Shown here: piece after piece, positions 6,159 through 9,489 of the stretch
Layout: each line of letters opens with the position of its first letter
Numbering within the stretch: position 1 is the stretch's first letter
DNA from: an uncultured Variovorax sp.
Lineage (GTDB): Bacteria; Pseudomonadota; Gammaproteobacteria; Burkholderiales; Burkholderiaceae_C
Assembly (NCBI GenBank): GCA_903872875.1
Contig: CAIQMJ010000562.1
Location: 1 to 9,489, forward strand
Length of the DNA stretch: 9,489 nucleotides
Direction of reading: 5' to 3'
The notes under the pieces: generated by a model
Seen by the model: the letters and a program-made list of their open reading frames with translations, nothing else
Databases searched by the model: none
Told to the model about the DNA's origin: nothing
Program-made: the position numbers and the translations under genes

Positions 6159-6173
6159 TGTCGAACTTCGACA
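6159..6173. repeat. Perfect 7-1-7 inverted repeat, possible operator
   Basis: TGTCGAA-C-TTCGACA is a perfect 15-bp palindrome. Its centre is 35 bp upstream of the Fur box centre and 175 bp upstream of the receptor start. Its left arm overlaps a weak -35-like TTGTCG. It does not match Fur or OxyR. It could bind a second regulator, but no regulator gene is in the window. Confidence 0.45.
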
Positions 6174-6193
6174 GCACCTGTGACTAAAGGTAT

Positions 6194-6208
6194 TGATAGT
6201 CATTATCA
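6194..6208 (+). promoter_or_regulatory. Fur box upstream of the siderophore receptor
   Basis: TGATAGT-C-ATTATCA matches the 7-1-7 Fur consensus TGATAAT-N-ATTATCA at 13 of 14 arm positions, and the following TT extends the similarity. It lies 132 bp upstream of the receptor ATG in otherwise GC-rich DNA. Iron-replete Fur should repress the receptor here. Confidence 0.88.
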
Positions 6209-6330
6209 TTCGCAGGCATTTCCAGGGCGTTGCGCCTCGGGAGCCTCAACAAGCCAATCCTGACCAGCACATTTGCCAGGTGCCGGACCCGCCAGTCGAG
6301 TTCAAGTCCAAAACCATTCCCAAACAACTC

Positions 6331-6335
6331 GGAAG
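6331..6335 (+). promoter_or_regulatory. Ribosome site that decides the receptor start
   Basis: GGAAG ends five bases before the ATG at 6341. This supports that ATG over the in-frame TTG at 6230 and gives a protein beginning with a normal signal peptide. Confidence 0.75.
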
Positions 6336-6340
6336 ATCTC

Positions 6341-8707
6341 ATGGCCTACATCAAAAGCCGCAAGCACGCTGTGGCGCGTGCTGTCCCCCCCCTGAGCAGC
6401 GTGGCAGCCGCCACCCTCATGGCTCTCGCCCTTCCGGTCGCCGCGCAAACGAACACGCTGAAGGAAGTCCGCGTGCAGGACTCCGGCACAGCCAGCGACT
6501 ACAAGGCCGACACGTCCGCCAATCCGAAGTTCACAGCGCCACTGGTCGACACACCGCAGACCATCGCCGTGATCAAGGAACAGATCATTCGCGAGCAAGG
6601 CGCCACCACCCTGAGCGAGGCACTGCGCAATACGCCCGGCGCGAGCGCGTTCTATCTCGGTGAGAACGGCAGCACCAGCACCGGCGACGCAATCTACATG
6701 CGTGGTTTCGACAGTTCCAGCAGCATCTTCGTGGATGGCATCCGCGACATCGGCTCGATTTCGCGTGACGTGTTCAACATCGAGCAGGTCGAAGTGGTCA
6801 AAGGCCCCGCCGGCACGGACGTCGGACGCACGTCGCCCACTGGCTACATCAACATGATCACCAAGAAGCCCAAGCTGGAAGACAGCTTCAGCGGCTCAAT
6901 CGGTTTGGGCACCTCCGACTACAAGCGCGGCAGCATCGACTGGAACAAGTCGCTGAGCGGCGAGAACGGTGTGGGTGCTGCTTTTCGTCTAAACGCGGTA
7001 GCGCAGGACGCCGGCGTCGACGGCCGCGACTATGTCAAGAACAAGCGCACCGCGATCGCACCGTCACTGGCCTTGGGGCTCAATACCCCGACGCGCACGT
7101 ACATCGACTACCTGCATGTCAAACAGGACAACGTGCCGGATGGCGGCGTTCCGACAATCGGCCTGCCCGGTTACACGAACCCGGATCCGCTGATCCTTGG
7201 CAACCGCCGTCGGACCTTCCTGGACTCGGCTGCGCGCGTCGACTCGAGCAACTTCTACGGCACCAGTTCCGACTTCGACAAGGTGACGACGGACATGCTG
7301 ACGGTGCGTATCGAGCACGACATCACGCCGGACATGACGTTGCGCAACACCACGCGCTATGCGAAGACTTCGCAGGACTACATGCTGACGGCATTCATGC
7401 TAGGAGGCCTCACCACGACCGGAGGAACCCCGGCCGTGAACTCAGCCTATCTGGCGACGCCATCGGCGGCAAATCCTGCCGGTTGGACGATGACGCGCAA
7501 CCTGCCGACCAACAAGGATCAGGTCAACAAGGTCTTCATCAACCAGACCAATGTGCAAGCCAAGGTCAATACCGGCAGCGTTAGCCATACCATCAGCGCC
7601 GGCGTCGAGTTCAGCCACGAAGAACAGACCAACGAGAACTTCTACGGTCCGGGCTTTGCCACGGTCGGCACGACCTACGCGCCCGCCGGCTCCTGGCCGG
7701 CCGCCAATCTCTACAACCCGAACCCGAACGTGACCGGCTACAACCGCATCCCGAACGGTACGGGTTCGGACGGCAGTACCGACACCGTCGGCCTGTACAT
7801 CTTCGACACCGCCAAGCTCAACGAGCAATGGCAGATCACCGGCGGCATCCGCTTCGAGCACTACAGCACCGACTACAACGCCACTGCTCTGACGTTGGCC
7901 GGCACCGGCGCTGCCCAGACCCGCACGATCGCCGTGACGGATCTGAAAACCTCGGACAACCTGTTCACCGGCAAACTGGGCGTGGTCTACAAGCCTGTCG
8001 ACAACGCGAGCATCTACGCCGCTTACGGCACGGCCGCCCAGCCACCAGGCGGTGCCAACTTCGCCCTGAGCTCAGCCGCCAACAGTGCGGCCAACATCAA
8101 CTATCAACCACAGAAGGCCAAGACCTATGAGCTCGGCACCAAGTGGGACGTGCTCAACAAGCGCGTGGCACTGACCGCGGCGCTCTACCGCACGGAAGTG
8201 AGCAACGAAGTGGTGCAGGACGCCGCCTCGAGCCTCTACTACCAGACCGGCAAGAAGCAGGTGCAAGGCATCGAACTCGGCGCGGCCGGTGCGATCACCG
8301 ACGCATGGGGCGTGAGCGCGGGCTTCACGACGATGGACACCAAGGTCAAGAGTGGCCCGGTGGTTCTGGCCGATGGCAGCACGGCACTTGCCTACACGCC
8401 AAAGAGCGCGTTCACGTCCTGGACCACCTACGTGCTGCCCTTCGGCCTGACGATCGGCGCCGGCGCCCGCTTCAACGGCAAGCTGCATCGCGGCACCGAC
8501 GGTGCGGTCGGCACGCCAGCGTACGTCGATTCCTACTGGGTGGTCGACGCGATGGCGTCGTACCGCATCAACAAGAACCTGGACCTTCAGTTCAATCTGT
8601 ACAACGTGTTCGACAAGGACTACGTGGCTGCGATCAACAAAAGCGGTTACCGCTATACCCCTGGCACGCCCCGCTCCGCACGGATCACCGCAAACTTTGC
8701 GTTCTGA
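6341..8707 (+). CDS. fiu: TonB-dependent catecholate siderophore receptor, Fiu-like
   Basis: This is an outer-membrane gated channel for ferric siderophores, 788 residues from the chosen ATG. A signal peptide with a basic start (KSRKHAVAR) is probably cleaved after Ala35 (VAA). The TonB box is near TLKEVRV (39-45). The plug domain starts around 64-74 (VDTPQTIAVI) and has the diagnostic stretches GATTLSEALRNTPG, GDAIYMRGFDSSSSIFVDG and DVFNIEQVEVVKGPAG. A 22-strand-type barrel follows and ends in NLYNVFDKDYV and the terminal ITANFAF, with the final Phe expected for outer-membrane assembly. No STN signalling domain is present, so it is not an ECF-sigma transducer. The plug wording and the piuC neighbour resemble E. 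coli Fiu, which takes up monomeric catecholates; the ligand here is unproven. It is preceded by a Fur box and followed by hairpins. Confidence 0.93.
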   Translation: MAYIKSRKHAVARAVPPLSSVAAATLMALALPVAAQTNTLKEVRVQDSGTASDYKADTSANPKFTAPLVDTPQTIAVIKEQIIREQGATTLSEALRNTPGASAFYLGENGSTSTGDAIYMRGFDSSSSIFVDGIRDIGSISRDVFNIEQVEVVKGPAGTDVGRTSPTGYINMITKKPKLEDSFSGSIGLGTSDYKRGSIDWNKSLSGENGVGAAFRLNAVAQDAGVDGRDYVKNKRTAIAPSLALGLNTPTRTYIDYLHVKQDNVPDGGVPTIGLPGYTNPDPLILGNRRRTFLDSAARVDSSNFYGTSSDFDKVTTDMLTVRIEHDITPDMTLRNTTRYAKTSQDYMLTAFMLGGLTTTGGTPAVNSAYLATPSAANPAGWTMTRNLPTNKDQVNKVFINQTNVQAKVNTGSVSHTISAGVEFSHEEQTNENFYGPGFATVGTTYAPAGSWPAANLYNPNPNVTGYNRIPNGTGSDGSTDTVGLYIFDTAKLNEQWQITGGIRFEHYSTDYNATALTLAGTGAAQTRTIAVTDLKTSDNLFTGKLGVVYKPVDNASIYAAYGTAAQPPGGANFALSSAANSAANINYQPQKAKTYELGTKWDVLNKRVALTAALYRTEVSNEVVQDAASSLYYQTGKKQVQGIELGAAGAITDAWGVSAGFTTMDTKVKSGPVVLADGSTALAYTPKSAFTSWTTYVLPFGLTIGAGARFNGKLHRGTDGAVGTPAYVDSYWVVDAMASYRINKNLDLQFNLYNVFDKDYVAAINKSGYRYTPGTPRSARITANFAF

Positions 8708-8721
8708 TCCGCGTCAAGCCC

Positions 8722-8738
8722 CACCGCCGACAGCGGTG
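8722..8738 (+). repeat. Short hairpin after the receptor gene
   Basis: CACCGC (8722-8727) pairs perfectly with GCGGTG (8733-8738) around a five-base loop, 15 bases after the receptor stop. It stands directly ahead of the intrinsic terminator and may stabilise the 3' end. It has no T tract of its own. Confidence 0.4.
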
Positions 8739-8747
8739 AGACACTCG

Positions 8748-8773
8748 AGCCCCGGCCTTGCTGGGGCTTTTTT
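8748..8773 (+). terminator. Intrinsic terminator between the receptor and piuC
   Basis: AGCCCCGGC (8748-8756) pairs with GCTGGGGCT (8760-8768) over nine base pairs with one G-U, around a three-base loop, followed by T residues to 8773. It ends 20 bases before the piuC start. It should limit read-through, so piuC may be expressed at a lower level than the receptor or from its own promoter. Confidence 0.85.
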
Positions 8774-8779
8774 CATTGT

Positions 8780-8784
8780 GAAGG
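8780..8784 (+). promoter_or_regulatory. Ribosome site of piuC
   Basis: GAAGG ends eight bases before the ATG at 8793, supporting the start MMLHVPEVLS. The frame is open far upstream inside the receptor gene, so this site and family length decide the start. Confidence 0.65.
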
Positions 8785-8792
8785 CCCTTGAA

Positions 8793-9473
8793 ATGATGTT
8801 GCATGTTCCCGAAGTCCTCAGCGCCCCACAGGTCCAACAGTTGCGCCGAGCCCTTGACGCCACCGAATGGGTAGACGGCAGGGAGACCGTCGGCGACCAG
8901 GGTGCCAAGGTGAAGCGCAATCGGCAGTTGCCGGAACAGTCTCCAGTCAGCCAGGAGCTGGGCCGCTTGGTGCTCGCCGCGCTGGCCCGCCACCCCCTAT
9001 TCTTCTCCGCTGCGTTGCCGCTGCACTATGTACCGCCCCTCTTCAATCGCTACGAAGGCGGCGAACACTACGGTCTGCACATCGATGGTTCGGTCCGGAG
9101 GGTTCCGGGCACAGGCGCGCAGCTTCGCACAGACCTGTCATGCACGCTGTTCCTCTGCGAGCCTGAGGAATACGAAGGTGGAGAACTGGAGGTGGTCGAC
9201 ACTTATGGCGTCCACGAAGTCAAGCTGCCAGCGGGTGATCTGATCCTCTACCCGTCGACCAGCCTGCACCGAGTGACGCCTGTAATGCGCGGCGCAAGAG
9301 TCTGTTCTTTTTTCTGGCTGCAAAGCATGGTGCGGGACAACCACCAGCGTGGCATGCTTTTCGAACTCGATCAGTCCATACAGAAACTGCGCGCCCGACT
9401 GGGTGAGACAGACGAAACCGTTGCGCTGACAGGCCACTATCACAATCTCTTGCGGCTTTGGTCTGAGATCTAG
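8793..9473 (+). CDS. piuC: PKHD-type Fe(II)/2-oxoglutarate-dependent hydroxylase PiuC/YbiX
   Basis: This is a cytoplasmic member of the prolyl/lysyl-hydroxylase-like Fe(II)/2-oxoglutarate dioxygenase fold. From the ATG at 8793 it has 226 residues, about the length of E. coli YbiX. The iron ligands are His96 and Asp98 (HIDG) and His159 (SLHRVTP); Arg169 (RGAR) should bind 2-oxoglutarate. Strongly conserved family segments include PLFNRYEGGEHYGLHIDG, ATLFL-like CTLFLCEPEEYEGGEL, LPAGDLILYPSTSLH and the C-terminal HNLLRLWSEI. The in vivo substrate of the family is, to my knowledge, not established. It is commonly next to fiu/piuA-type siderophore receptors and induced by iron limitation, which matches its place here. 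An intrinsic terminator lies between it and the receptor. The tandem ATG leaves a one-residue uncertainty in the start. Confidence 0.94.
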   Translation: MMLHVPEVLSAPQVQQLRRALDATEWVDGRETVGDQGAKVKRNRQLPEQSPVSQELGRLVLAALARHPLFFSAALPLHYVPPLFNRYEGGEHYGLHIDGSVRRVPGTGAQLRTDLSCTLFLCEPEEYEGGELEVVDTYGVHEVKLPAGDLILYPSTSLHRVTPVMRGARVCSFFWLQSMVRDNHQRGMLFELDQSIQKLRARLGETDETVALTGHYHNLLRLWSEI

Positions 9474-9489
9474 GAGTCTGGGCGGCAGA

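Larger units (their letters stand above)
6025..6340 (+). other. Non-coding regulatory spacer upstream of the siderophore receptor
   Basis: This 316-base stretch has no credible gene. In order it holds a strong hairpin just after the reductase stop (6037-6066), an imperfect palindrome with GTTGC and GCAAC arms (6128-6143), a perfect 7-1-7 palindrome (6159-6173), a Fur box (6194-6208), a leader of about 130 bases and the receptor ribosome site (6331-6335). An in-frame TTG at 6230 would extend the receptor, but the resulting N-terminus is not a signal peptide. I could not fix the -35 and -10 elements with confidence. Confidence 0.75.

Noticed and set aside
6230..6340. N-terminal extension of the receptor from a TTG codon
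   Set aside because: The added 37 residues are polar and would bury the signal peptide. The ATG at 6341 has a well-placed GGAAG and a normal signal sequence directly after it.
8502..8792. N-terminal extension of piuC into the receptor gene
   Set aside because: It is an out-of-frame reading of receptor codons and the terminator. The family length and ribosome site favour the ATG at 8793.

Overview
The window looks like a high-GC chromosome segment from a Betaproteobacterium, probably order Burkholderiales and possibly Comamonadaceae (Variovorax-like). This rests on the AhpC and bacterioferritin sequences, the GC-rich codon use and the gene order. No tRNA, rRNA, CRISPR array, insertion sequence or phage gene is visible. 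The DNA is almost fully coding and its composition is even throughout.

Region 1 (about 1-1380) handles peroxide and iron storage. ahpC (34-597, minus strand) and bfr (852-1328, plus strand) diverge from a 254-base spacer. That spacer holds a near-perfect four-half-site OxyR operator (670-706) abutting a good sigma70 promoter for ahpC (643-670). bfr ends at a clear intrinsic terminator (1351-1379).

Region 2 (about 1477-6066) is a tightly spaced five-gene plus-strand operon preceded by a degenerate Fur-like box. Its genes encode a PepSY-type membrane protein with paired histidines, an exported DUF2271 protein with a flavinylation motif (DGISGAT, acceptor Thr105), an exported DUF4198 protein whose mature form should start with histidine, an ApbE FMN transferase, and a membrane-anchored flavodoxin/ferredoxin-reductase fusion. 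A strong hairpin follows the last stop codon.

Region 3 (about 6159-9473) is the uptake end. A perfect 15-bp palindrome and a 14/15 Fur box precede a Fiu-like TonB-dependent catecholate siderophore receptor. After a terminator comes a PiuC/YbiX PKHD-type Fe(II)/2-oxoglutarate dioxygenase, the same fiu-piuC order as in Escherichia coli.

Regions 2 and 3 together suggest an iron-starvation locus. The receptor brings ferric catecholate into the periplasm. Electrons pass from cytoplasmic NAD(P)H through FAD and FMN of the reductase, then hemes in the PepSY membrane protein, then covalent FMN on the DUF2271 protein, and reduce the iron so that it is released. ApbE attaches that FMN, and DUF4198 may bind metal. 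The individual families are known and an ApbE/DUF2271 association has, as I recall, been noted. The complete electron path and its coupling to a Fiu receptor are my inference.
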